DNA of 46,729 bases from an uncultured Collinsella sp. (GTDB taxonomy: Bacteria; Actinomycetota; Coriobacteriia; Coriobacteriales; Coriobacteriaceae), in assembly GCA_900544845.1 (NCBI GenBank), contig UQWV01000009.1:1-46729 (forward strand), written 5' to 3'. Positions 7,391 to 15,108 of this stretch are shown here, piece by piece (position 1 is the stretch's first letter; every line of letters starts with the position of its first letter). The position numbers and the translations under genes were made by a program. Under the pieces are notes generated by a model. It was not told the DNA's origin and searched no databases. It worked only from the letters and a program-made list of their open reading frames with translations.

Positions 7391-8788
7391 TTACGCGCGC
7401 TCGATGAAGGCCTTGTAGCCGCGATAGGCCTCGTAGATATCGGCCTTGTTGGCGACCTCCCACAGGGCGTGCATGGACAGGACGGCAACACCGGAGTCGA
7501 TGACATTCATGCCGTACTTGGCCATGATGTAGGCGATGGTGCCGCCGCCGCCTGCGTTGACGCGACCGAGCTCACAGGTCTGGAAGTCCACGCCGGCCTC
7601 GTCCATGATGTCGCGGACGAGGGCCACGTACTCGGCATCGGCGTCGTTGGAACCGCCCTTGCCGCGGCTGCCCGTGTACTTGTTAAAGCACAGACCGCGA
7701 CCCATAAAGGCCGCGTTCTTGGTCTCGAACTTGCCGGCATAGCCCGGGTCGAAGCCGGCGGACACGTCAGAGGAGAGCATACGGCTGCGGGCGAGCGCGC
7801 GGCGCAGGGCCAGTGGGCTATCCTCGCCGGCGAGCGTCATGATCTCGGCGACGGTGTTCTCGAAGAAGCGACTTGTCATGCCGGTGGCACCCACGGAACC
7901 GATCTCCTCCTTGTCGACGATGAGCGTGATGCTCGTGCGCTCCACGTTGGCGACGTCGATCTGGGCGAGCATGGACGGATAGGCGCAGACACGATCGTCG
8001 TGGCCATAGCCCAAAATCATGGAGCGGTCGAGGCCCATGTCGCGGGCGGGACCGGCGGGCACGACCTCGATCTCGGCGGAGAGGAAGTCCTCCTCCTCGA
8101 CGTCGTACTGCTCCTTGAGGATGTCCAGGAACATCTGCTTGACGGGCTCCTTGGGAGCGTCCTTGTCGTCTTCATCGAACTTGACGGGACGGCCGCCCAC
8201 GATCACGTCGAGGATCTCGGCGTCGACGGCGTCCTTGGCGGGCTTGGACATCTGCTCGCTCGAGAGGTGGATCAGCAGGTCGGAGATGGTAAAGACCGGA
8301 TCGTCTGCCTTGTCGCCGATGTTGATGTCGACGGTGGTGCCGTCCTTTTTGCAGATGACGCCCACGAGTGCAAGCGGGGAGGCCACCCAGTGGTAGCTCT
8401 TGACGCCGCCGTAGTAGTGCGTGTCGAGGTAGGCCATGTCGCCGGCCTCGAAGGCGGGATTCTGCTTAAGGTCCAGGCGCGGCGAGTCCACGTGAGCACC
8501 CAGGATGTTAAAGCCCTGCTCGAGCGGGGCGGTGCCCAGGTTGACGAGCATGAGGTCTTTGCCGTGATTGGCGGCGTACACCTTGTCGCCGGCCTTGAGC
8601 GTGCGGCCCTCGGCGATCACGGTCTCCAAGTCGACGTAGCCCGCCTCCTCGGCCATCTTGATGCCGGTCTTGACGCACAGGCGCTCGGTCTTATTCTCGC
8701 TCAAAAACTGCTTATAGCCGCGGCAAAGCTCCTCGAGCTCCTCGATTTGCTGTGGCGTGTACTTTTTCCATGCGCAGGGACGCTCCAT
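7391..8788 (-). CDS. M18 family aspartyl aminopeptidase
   Basis: This is a 465-aa cytosolic metallopeptidase that removes N-terminal acidic residues from peptides. M18 hallmarks visible are the first metal-ligand segment LGAHVDSPRLDLK, the KEEIGSVGATG segment containing the catalytic Glu pair, DVSAGFDPGY, GSNDADAEYV and the C-terminal SMHALWE motif with the last His ligand. The length fits the family (430-470). The ATG at 8788 follows AAAGGAG. A longer opening upstream is antisense to polA and rejected. The stop lies just 13 bases from the end of repeat A1. Confidence 0.92.
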   Translation of the reverse strand: MERPCAWKKYTPQQIEELEELCRGYKQFLSENKTERLCVKTGIKMAEEAGYVDLETVIAEGRTLKAGDKVYAANHGKDLMLVNLGTAPLEQGFNILGAHVDSPRLDLKQNPAFEAGDMAYLDTHYYGGVKSYHWVASPLALVGVICKKDGTTVDINIGDKADDPVFTISDLLIHLSSEQMSKPAKDAVDAEILDVIVGGRPVKFDEDDKDAPKEPVKQMFLDILKEQYDVEEEDFLSAEIEVVPAGPARDMGLDRSMILGYGHDDRVCAYPSMLAQIDVANVERTSITLIVDKEEIGSVGATGMTSRFFENTVAEIMTLAGEDSPLALRRALARSRMLSSDVSAGFDPGYAGKFETKNAAFMGRGLCFNKYTGSRGKGGSNDADAEYVALVRDIMDEAGVDFQTCELGRVNAGGGGTIAYIMAKYGMNVIDSGVAVLSMHALWEVANKADIYEAYRGYKAFIERA

Positions 8789-8954
8789 GACGCAGGCTCC
8801 TTTCGGATCGATCGTGCTGGTTGATGTACCGTGAGCCATCGTATCACGCGCGGGCCCGCGGCGGCAGGGAAGCCTGATGTGCGGTGGCCGCGGGGCGGGG
8901 AGCGTGTAAACTGGTGTGAGCAAACCGTGCCCAGCCCAAAGCGAGGTATTCAAT

Positions 8955-11705
8955 ATGTCTGACAAGCGCCGCACCTTTGCCGTTATCGACGGCAACTCGC
9001 TCATGCACCGCGCCTTCCACGCCGTGCCGCCCACCATGAATGCGCCGGACGGGCGCCCCACCAACGCGATCTTTGGCTTTCTGAACATGTTTCTTAAGAT
9101 GATCGATGCCTTTAACCCCGACGGTGTGGTCGTGGCGTTTGACAAGGGCAAACCGCGCGTGCGCATGGAGATGCTGCCACAGTATAAGGCGCAACGCCCG
9201 CCCATGGACCCCGATCTGCATGCGCAGTTCCCTATGATTAAGGAGCTGCTCACCGCGCTCAACGTGCCGATTCTGCAGTCCGAGGGCTGGGAAGGCGACG
9301 ATATCCTGGGAACCATGGCGCGCCTGGGTGAAGAGGCCGGCTGCGACATGCTACTGGTGACCGGCGACCGCGACATGTATCAACTCGTGACCGAGCACGT
9401 CAACGTGGTCTCGACCCGCAAGGGCCTGTCCGACGTGGCGATCATGACGCCCGAGAGCGTGGACGACCTGTATCACGGCATTACGCCGGCGCTCGTGCCC
9501 GATTTTTACGGTCTAAAGGGCGATACGTCGGACAACATTCCCGGCGTACCGGGCATCGGCCCCAAAAAGGCGAGCGCGCTCATCGCACAGTACGGCAGCT
9601 TGGACGAGGTCATCGCGCATGCCGACGAGGTCAAGGGCAAGATGGGCGAGAACCTGCGTGCGCACATCGACGATGCGCTGCTGAGCCGCAAGGTCGCAAC
9701 CATTCGCACCGATGCGCCCGTCGAGCTCGACTTTGACGAAACGTCCTTCCCGGCGTTTTCTGCCGACGAAGTGTCCGCGGCGCTGGGCACGCTTGGTATC
9801 ACCGCCATGCAGAACCGTTTCTTGGCGCTGATCGGCGGCGAGGGCGGGGCTGCTGCTGCCTCCAGTGTGTTTGAGATACCTGCTATGGTTCGCGCAGCCG
9901 CCGGCGATGCCGACGCGCTTGGTGCCGTTGCGGCTGAGGTCTCCCGCGCGATTGATGCCGGCGAGTGGGTCGCCGCCGTGGTGGACGACGACAAGGAAGA
10001 GGGCGCGCTCTTTGGACTGACGCGCACGCTGTGGTTGGCGACGTCCAAGGTCCTGTTCGCGCTCGAGGAGGGCGACAGCGCCTCCACTGCCGTAGTCGAT
10101 GGCTTCAACTTCGCTCACGGTGTGATCGCCGGCGTGCTTGCGCGCCTGTTTATGGAGGGCCGCGTGGCGAGCCCGGATACGAAGGCGCTGCTGCACGAGC
10201 TTTCGCCCATCGATTCTTCTGAGCCCGAGCTCATGGATCCGCTCGCTGCCGATTCCACGCGTATCTTCGATACCGTGGTCGCCGCTTACCTGCTGGATTC
10301 CGATCGCTCCGAGTTCGATGAGGCATATCTTGCCGATACGTATCTGCAGATGGCGCTGCCTGCGGTGCGCGGCGCAGAGGGTGCCGGCGAGGACGCTCCA
10401 GCGCCTGCCGCCCGTACTGCGGCTCTGACGCTGGCGCTCGTGACGCCGTTGCGCGAGTGCATGGCCCGTGAGAATGCCGCCAACGTGTTCGATGGCATCG
10501 AGATGCCGCTCGTTCCGGTGCTTGCCAAGATGGAGCGCGCGGGCATGCTCGTGGACCCCGATCGCCTGCGCAGTCTGTCCGAGGGTCTGGCGACCCAGAT
10601 CACCGAGGTCGAGCGAAGCATTCGCGACCTTGCCGGTGATGAGACCTTTAATATTGGCAGTCCCATGCAGCTGTCGCATGTGCTCTTTGATGTGATGGGG
10701 CTTCCGACCAAGGGCCTCAAGAAGACTAAGCGCGGCTATTATTCGACCAACGCCAAGGTGCTGAGTGATCTTGCCCGTGACCACGAGATTGTTCGTTTGA
10801 TCTTAGACTGGCGCGAGAAGTCCAAGATCAAGTCAACCTATCTGGACACGTTGGGCCCGCTGCGCCGCGGTGACGGTCGTGTGCACACCACGTACAACCA
10901 GACCATCACCGCGACGGGGCGTCTGTCTTCGAGCGACCCTAATCTGCAAAACATTCCGACGCGCTCGGAGCTGGGGCGTACCGTCAAGACGGCGTTCTCG
11001 GCGGGGGAGGGTAGCCTCTTTTTGGCGGTGGACTACTCGCAGATTGAGCTGCGCCTGCTCGCGCATCTTTCGGGCGACGAGCACTTGGTGCGCGCCTTTA
11101 ACGAGGGCGAGGACTTCCATGCCGAGACGGCGGCACGCGTGTTTGGTGTGCCGGTGTCCGAGGTAACGCCCGACCTGCGCAGTCGCGCCAAGGCCGTGAA
11201 CTTTGGCATCGTGTATGGTCAGCAGGCCTACGGCCTGTCGCAGTCGCTGCATATCTCGATGGCCGAGGCACGCGACATGATCGACCGCTACTACGAGGCC
11301 TACCCGGGCGTGCGCACGTTCCTCGACAACGTGGTGGCGCGCGCCAAGCAGACGGGCTACGCCGAGACCATGTACGGTCGCCGGCGTCATATTCCGGAGC
11401 TCAAGGCCAAAAACCCGCAACTCCGCGGTTTTGGCGAGCGCACGGCCATGAATCATCCCATGCAGGGCACCGCGGCCGACATCATCAAGATCGCGATGGC
11501 CCGCGTAAGCCGCCGCCTGGAAGAAGAAGGCTTTGCCGCCCACATGATCCTGCAAGTGCACGACGAACTGGACTTTGAGTGCCCCATCGACGAAGTCGAG
11601 CGCCTGACTGCCATGGTCCAAGACGTCATGGAACACGTCGTAGACCTACGCGTACCCCTAATCGCCGAAGCCAGCACCGGCATAACCTGGGCCGACGCCA
11701 AATAG
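8955..11705 (+). CDS. polA: DNA polymerase I
   Basis: This 916-aa repair and lagging-strand polymerase has three regions. Residues about 1-290 are the 5'-3' flap exonuclease, with conserved acidic clusters such as EGWEGDDILGT and VTGDRD and the helix-hairpin-helix VPGIGPKKAS. Residues about 300-520 are a 3'-5' exonuclease-like domain. Residues about 530-916 are the polymerase, with motif A DYSQIELR near 693, motif B KAVNFGIVYG near 745 and motif C VHDE near 868. The proofreading domain shows no clear DxE active-site motif and is probably inactive. The ATG at 8955 is chosen over 8916 because MSDKRRTFAVIDGNS is the conserved N-terminus. Confidence 0.95.
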   Translation: MSDKRRTFAVIDGNSLMHRAFHAVPPTMNAPDGRPTNAIFGFLNMFLKMIDAFNPDGVVVAFDKGKPRVRMEMLPQYKAQRPPMDPDLHAQFPMIKELLTALNVPILQSEGWEGDDILGTMARLGEEAGCDMLLVTGDRDMYQLVTEHVNVVSTRKGLSDVAIMTPESVDDLYHGITPALVPDFYGLKGDTSDNIPGVPGIGPKKASALIAQYGSLDEVIAHADEVKGKMGENLRAHIDDALLSRKVATIRTDAPVELDFDETSFPAFSADEVSAALGTLGITAMQNRFLALIGGEGGAAAASSVFEIPAMVRAAAGDADALGAVAAEVSRAIDAGEWVAAVVDDDKEEGALFGLTRTLWLATSKVLFALEEGDSASTAVVDGFNFAHGVIAGVLARLFMEGRVASPDTKALLHELSPIDSSEPELMDPLAADSTRIFDTVVAAYLLDSDRSEFDEAYLADTYLQMALPAVRGAEGAGEDAPAPAARTAALTLALVTPLRECMARENAANVFDGIEMPLVPVLAKMERAGMLVDPDRLRSLSEGLATQITEVERSIRDLAGDETFNIGSPMQLSHVLFDVMGLPTKGLKKTKRGYYSTNAKVLSDLARDHEIVRLILDWREKSKIKSTYLDTLGPLRRGDGRVHTTYNQTITATGRLSSSDPNLQNIPTRSELGRTVKTAFSAGEGSLFLAVDYSQIELRLLAHLSGDEHLVRAFNEGEDFHAETAARVFGVPVSEVTPDLRSRAKAVNFGIVYGQQAYGLSQSLHISMAEARDMIDRYYEAYPGVRTFLDNVVARAKQTGYAETMYGRRRHIPELKAKNPQLRGFGERTAMNHPMQGTAADIIKIAMARVSRRLEEEGFAAHMILQVHDELDFECPIDEVERLTAMVQDVMEHVVDLRVPLIAEASTGITWADAK

Positions 11706-11738
11706 GAAAGCGCCCACAGTTCCAAAGTAACCAAACCA

Positions 11739-11773
11739 GAAGGGGGCTCCTTGCCAACAAGGAGCCCCCTTCA
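11739..11773. terminator. polA terminator
   Basis: A perfect 15-bp hairpin, GAAGGGGGCTCCTTG with its complement around CCAA, lies 34 bases after the polA stop. It is followed by only a weak T tract, so it may also act on convergent transcripts. Confidence 0.75.
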
Positions 11774-11842
11774 TTCCAAAAAATCAGCCAAGTATCTAGA
11801 CACTCAAGACACCATCTAGGCGGCAAGCAAGTAAACCTAGGA

Positions 11843-11966
11843 CCTGGCCGGGCGGCGCGGATTAGTTTTTCGTAGATTCCGCACGAGCCGGAAAGCACTT
11901 AATGTGCTTTCCGAGCGAGCCCAGGACCTGACCGAACGAAAAACTAATCCGCGCCGCCCGGCCAGG
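11843..11966. repeat. 31-bp perfect inverted repeat with a nested hairpin
   Basis: The arms 11843-11873 and 11936-11966 are exact complements over 31 bases, beginning CCTGGCCGGGCGGCGCGG. Inside lies a second perfect 10-bp hairpin, 11889-11898 with 11904-11913, around TTAAT. A short direct repeat, AGGACCTGxCCG, starts both the left arm and the interval before the right arm. The element lies between convergent polA and the HAD gene. It carries T and A runs that could end transcription from both sides. Confidence 0.85.
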
Positions 11967-11980
11967 CCCGACGAGCCACG

Positions 11981-12808
11981 TTACCGAGCCGCCAGGATGG
12001 CGTCGATGAGCGTCAGTACGCCCCCGTCGTTGTTGCTCGGAATGCGCCACTTGGCGTGCGCGTTCATGTGCTCTTCGGCATTGTCCACGATAAAGCTGTG
12101 ACCGACGCGCTCCAGCATGGGGATGTCGTTGTAGGTGTCGCCCACGGCGGCAGCATCGGCAATATCGATGCCCAGGTGCTCGCACAGGTGAGCGACGCCG
12201 GCGCCCTTGTCGACGCCCAGGTTCATAAAGTCGATCCACTCGCGCCCAGCGTTGGTGACGTAGAGTTTGTCCGAGAACTCGGGGCTATAGGTCTCGCGGA
12301 AAGCGGGCTCGGCGTCGTAGCCGGGGAAGAAGACCGAAATCTTGTTGGACTCGAAATCAATGCCCTCAAAGCTGTCGACGTAGTTGATTGTGTTGTAGTA
12401 GACGCTGATCTCGTCGTGGTATTGATGGTCGCGGGCAAGCACGTAAAACTCGTCGAAGCAGCACAGGACGGGGACAGCGCGCGGATCCTCCGAGGCGCGG
12501 CTCAAGACCTGCTGGTATAGCGCCACATCGATATTGCTCTTATAGATATAGCTGCCGCGATAGATCACGCACGCTCCGTTGTCGGGACAAAAAGCGAGGC
12601 GGCTCTTGATGCCCTCGAACATCTCCTCGAGCTTGGGAGCGGGACGTCCGCTGGCGGGGCAGAATACGATGCCGGCGTCAGCGAGCTTGTCCAGGCGTTC
12701 GTCGAGGCCTTGCGGCAGCACGCGCTCGTCGGTCAGCAGCGTCTTGTCCATGTCGACGGCGAGAATCTTAATGTTTCCGATATTGGAGTCCGATTCGTAA
12801 GTTTGCAT
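11981..12808 (-). CDS. Cof-type HAD-family hydrolase
   Basis: This 275-aa cytoplasmic phosphatase belongs to the Cof/YbiV type (HAD class IIB). Motif I is AVDMDKTLL with the nucleophilic Asp, motif II lies in FCPASGRP, and motif IV is AVGDTYNDIPML. A C2 cap domain occupies about residues 95-200. Such enzymes usually dephosphorylate small sugar phosphates, flavin or pyridoxal phosphates, and the substrate here is unknown. The ribosome site before the ATG at 12808 is weak (AAAGGC). The gene is divergent from the argG leader region. It ends close to the large inverted repeat shared with the polA side. Confidence 0.85.
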   Translation of the reverse strand: MQTYESDSNIGNIKILAVDMDKTLLTDERVLPQGLDERLDKLADAGIVFCPASGRPAPKLEEMFEGIKSRLAFCPDNGACVIYRGSYIYKSNIDVALYQQVLSRASEDPRAVPVLCCFDEFYVLARDHQYHDEISVYYNTINYVDSFEGIDFESNKISVFFPGYDAEPAFRETYSPEFSDKLYVTNAGREWIDFMNLGVDKGAGVAHLCEHLGIDIADAAAVGDTYNDIPMLERVGHSFIVDNAEEHMNAHAKWRIPSNNDGGVLTLIDAILAAR

Positions 12809-12951
12809 AAAAGCGAGCCTTTCGTTTCGAGATTGTTTCAGACGTTATAACCATCAACTCGTAGCCGGCCGTATTTTCGCAGGAACGGAGCGTATTTGCA
12901 CCACGCTTCACAAACTAATGAAAAAACTTTTCAGAAAGTTGAATTTGTCGC

Positions 12952-12979
12952 TTGTGCAGCAGGCACTTTAGCGTAATAT
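12952..12979 (+). promoter_or_regulatory. Candidate promoter of the argG leader
   Basis: TTGTGC at 12952-12957, a 16-base spacer and TAATAT at 12974-12979 form a reasonable sigma-A promoter about 100 bases before the Arg-rich leader ORF. A 6-bp palindrome, AACTTT-TCAG-AAAGTT, lies just upstream. The remaining sequence from 12809 to 13082 shows no gene. Confidence 0.45.
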
Positions 12980-13082
12980 AGCGACCATCGAAAACGGAGA
13001 CGGAAAAACAACCGCTTACCGAGGAAAAGGTACCGTTTACGATATTAGAATTGCGCCCGGCGATAGGTGAAAGGAGAGGCAG

Positions 13083-13157
13083 ATGCAGTTCGTAAGGATC
13101 ATCACTACTGCAGACAATGCCATCCGACGCCAGCGCGCAATTTCCCGACGACGATAA
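13083..13157 (+). CDS. Arg-rich leader peptide upstream of argG
   Basis: A 24-codon ORF follows an excellent AAAGGAGAGG ribosome site. The peptide is MQFVRIITTADNAIRRQRAI followed by Ser and three Arg before the stop. Seven of 24 residues are Arg, six of them in the last ten codons, and the last three Arg codons are all CGA. Such a run placed before a biosynthetic gene of the same amino acid is the hallmark of a transcription-attenuation leader, in which the ribosome stalls when charged tRNA-Arg is scarce. Alternative pairings lie downstream (13188-13267). The structure and the start site were read by eye, so this is a strong candidate rather than a demonstrated regulator. Confidence 0.6.
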   Translation: MQFVRIITTADNAIRRQRAISRRR

Positions 13158-13187
13158 CAATCGTCTCTGTCCGCATGGGGCGCAATG

Positions 13188-13267
13188 CCTCAACAGAGTC
13201 ATTTGAGGTCGTTGGGTTTTAGCACGACATTGCTGCATGTTTCTAGGGCATGTATGTGCTGATTTTT
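13188..13267 (+). promoter_or_regulatory. Candidate attenuator downstream of the Arg leader
   Basis: Three overlapping pairings are visible. CCTCAA (13188-13193) pairs with TTGAGG (13203-13208). GTCGT (13208-13212) pairs with ACGAC (13224-13228). AGCAC (13221-13225) pairs with GTGCT (13256-13260), with an inner TGCATG/CATGTA stem, and is followed by GATTTTT. The second pairing excludes the third, the arrangement expected of antiterminator and terminator. The stems are short, so the folding needs calculation. Confidence 0.4.
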
Positions 13268-13361
13268 GCTATTTAACCTGATATTGCACGGTATATGACC
13301 TTGAAATGACTTGCAACTGACCGATGTTCTAACTAGCTACCAAGGACGAAAGGAAACAGCC

Positions 13362-14588
13362 ATGAGCAAGGAAAAAGTCGTTCTCGCATATTCCGGTGGT
13401 CTTGATACATCCGTATGTGTCAAGTGGCTCCAGGACGAGAAGAATCTCGATGTCGTTTGTGTCTGCGGCAACGTGGGCCAGGAAGAGACCGGACTGGATG
13501 CCAAGAAGCAGAAGGCGCTCGACCTGGGCGTTCTCGATTGCCAGGTGCTCGACCTGCGCGACGAGTTCTCCGATGAATTCCTGACCAAAGCCATCGCAGC
13601 AAACTCCATGTATGAGAACAAGTATCCGCTGCTCTCCGCCCTGTCTCGCCCGCTGCTTGCCAAGAAGCTTGTTGAGGTCGCCCACGAGTTTGGCGCGACC
13701 TACGTCGCCCACGGCTGCACCGGCAAGGGTAACGACCAGGTCCGTTTTGAGGCCGCCGTCAAGGCCCTCGACCCCGAGCTCAAGGTTATCGCCCCGGTTC
13801 GCGAGTGGGACCTGAAGTGCCGTCCCGACGAGGTCGCCTATGCCCACGCCCACAACGTGCCGGTTCCCGAGGGTGCCAACGACAACCCCTACTCCATCGA
13901 CGACAACCTGTGGGGTCGTGCCATTGAGTGCGGCCACCTGGAGGATCCCTGGAACGAGCCGCTCGACGACGCCTGGGTTATGTTTTTTTTTTTTTATGAT
14001 ACGGCGTACACCGAGATCTACACCGAGATTGAGTTTGAGGCCGGCAAGCCCGTCGCCGTCGACGGCAAGAAGATGAAGCTCTCCGAGATCGTCATCGCCC
14101 TCAACAAGATTTCGGGCGATAACGGCTTTGGCCGTCTCGATCTGGTCGAGGATCGTCTGGTGGGCCTTAAGAGCCGCGAGTGCTACGAGGTTCCCGGCGC
14201 CCTGACGCTCATCACCGCCCACAAGGCGCTCGAGGACATCTGCGTCGAGGGCGACCTGCTCAAGACCAAGATCAAGCTCGAGCAGGATTGGGCCACCGCC
14301 GTGTACAACGGCCAGTGGTACAGCCCGCTCAAAAACGCGCTCGATGCCTTTATGGCCGATACCCAGAAGTTCGTGACCGGCACCGTCCGTCTGAAGTTCT
14401 TTAAGGGCAACTGCCATGTCGTCGGCCGCAAGAGCCCCTTCAGCCTCTACGACTACGGTCTGGCTACCTACGACCGCGACACCACGTTTGACGAGAAGGC
14501 CAGTGCCGGCTTTATCGAGATCGATACGCTGTCGCTCAAGACGTGGGCAAAGGTCCAGGGCCCCAGCTCTGCTGCCGCCCAGGCCTAG
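13362..14588 (+). CDS. argG: Argininosuccinate synthase, sequence corrupted internally
   Basis: ArgG joins citrulline and aspartate with ATP in arginine synthesis. The 408-aa frame shows the P-loop AYSGGLDTS near residue 10, THGCTGKGNDQVRFE-type substrate residues and the C-terminal domain, so the gene family is certain. Residues about 208-221 read FFFFYDTAYTEIYT, which is foreign to ArgG. The DNA there is a 13-T run (13983-13995) followed by a near-copy of the Illumina P5 adapter (13996-14023). Family members have a divergent but unrelated segment here, so the true codons appear to have been overwritten while the frame was kept. The ATG at 13362 follows AAAGGAAA. Confidence 0.93.
   Translation: MSKEKVVLAYSGGLDTSVCVKWLQDEKNLDVVCVCGNVGQEETGLDAKKQKALDLGVLDCQVLDLRDEFSDEFLTKAIAANSMYENKYPLLSALSRPLLAKKLVEVAHEFGATYVAHGCTGKGNDQVRFEAAVKALDPELKVIAPVREWDLKCRPDEVAYAHAHNVPVPEGANDNPYSIDDNLWGRAIECGHLEDPWNEPLDDAWVMFFFFYDTAYTEIYTEIEFEAGKPVAVDGKKMKLSEIVIALNKISGDNGFGRLDLVEDRLVGLKSRECYEVPGALTLITAHKALEDICVEGDLLKTKIKLEQDWATAVYNGQWYSPLKNALDAFMADTQKFVTGTVRLKFFKGNCHVVGRKSPFSLYDYGLATYDRDTTFDEKASAGFIEIDTLSLKTWAKVQGPSSAAAQA
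13983..14023. other. Sequencing-adapter-like insert in argG (assembly artefact)
   Basis: A homopolymer of 13 T is followed by ATGATACGGCG, two differing bases (TA for AC at 14007-14008), then CACCGAGATCTACAC. Against the 29-base P5 flow-cell adapter this is 26 matches. The join to the genuine sequence at TACAC/CGAGAT shows a short shared word, as expected from a chimeric read or overlap. Confidence 0.88.
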
Positions 14589-14741
14589 CGCTTCCTTCCC
14601 TTGGTATCCGCGCGGCCCATCCGCGTGATACATAACGGGCGCACGGGGTCCCTACCTTTCGTTATGCTTGCTGACACTTCTTAACATCGGTGGCCCCTAC
14701 GTTCCGCCCGCATATATGATGCCGCGTCTGCGGCTGAGTCC

Positions 14742-14774
14742 GAGCCCCGCCGGGGTTGTCCGGCGGGGCTCCTT
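14742..14774 (+). terminator. GC-rich hairpin after argG
   Basis: GAGCCCCGCCGG at 14742-14753 pairs perfectly with 14760-14771 around GGTTGT, followed by CTTCT. The T tract is weak. Upstream, CATAACG at 14631 and CGTTATG at 14660 form a second, smaller inverted repeat. Confidence 0.5.
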
Positions 14775-14819
14775 CTATCAATTTGGCGGCTCTGCGCCTA
14801 TATATGAGGAGTATCCATT

Positions 14820-14990
14820 ATGTTCAATGCTATCGCGCATGCTTTACTTGCCCTCGCGCCCGAGTTCGATGCTGCAAGGGTCGAGGACGTCCCTATGAGC
14901 CTGAAGGCCTGGATCGATGGTTCGCAGGGCAACATCCGGAGGGAGACGTTGGGCGCCAAGTGCATGGCGCGTCACTTCTTTGCAAATTAG
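14820..14990 (+). CDS. Small hypothetical protein between argG and argH
   Basis: This 56-aa ORF has an ideal GAGGAG site eight bases before its ATG. The product starts MFNAIAHALLALAPEF, contains the segment KAWIDGSQGNIRRE and ends RHFFAN. The first third could form an amphipathic helix and the rest is mixed and basic. I recognise no family. It lies after a terminator-like hairpin and 118 bases before argH, so it may be transcribed with argH. The well-placed ribosome site and ordinary composition favour a real gene, but a short chance ORF cannot be excluded. Confidence 0.5.
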   Translation: MFNAIAHALLALAPEFDAARVEDVPMSLKAWIDGSQGNIRRETLGAKCMARHFFAN

Positions 14991-15108
14991 CTACATGGCA
15001 CCGCACACGGTGGGGAATGTGTAAAACTAGCGGTTGAAAAATCGCTTTAGCGATATGGCGCATTGCTTTGGGCGCTTGTTTTGGTATTTGGAGAAAGGGG
15101 ACGGTTCC

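Noticed and set aside
7043..8824. 593-codon plus-strand opening over yaaA and the M18 gene
   Set aside because: It is antisense to a well-supported peptidase, has a low-complexity Val/Gly/Asp composition, and has no ribosome site.
13329..14633. 434-codon minus-strand opening over argG
   Set aside because: It mirrors the GC-biased third positions of argG and carries no family motifs.
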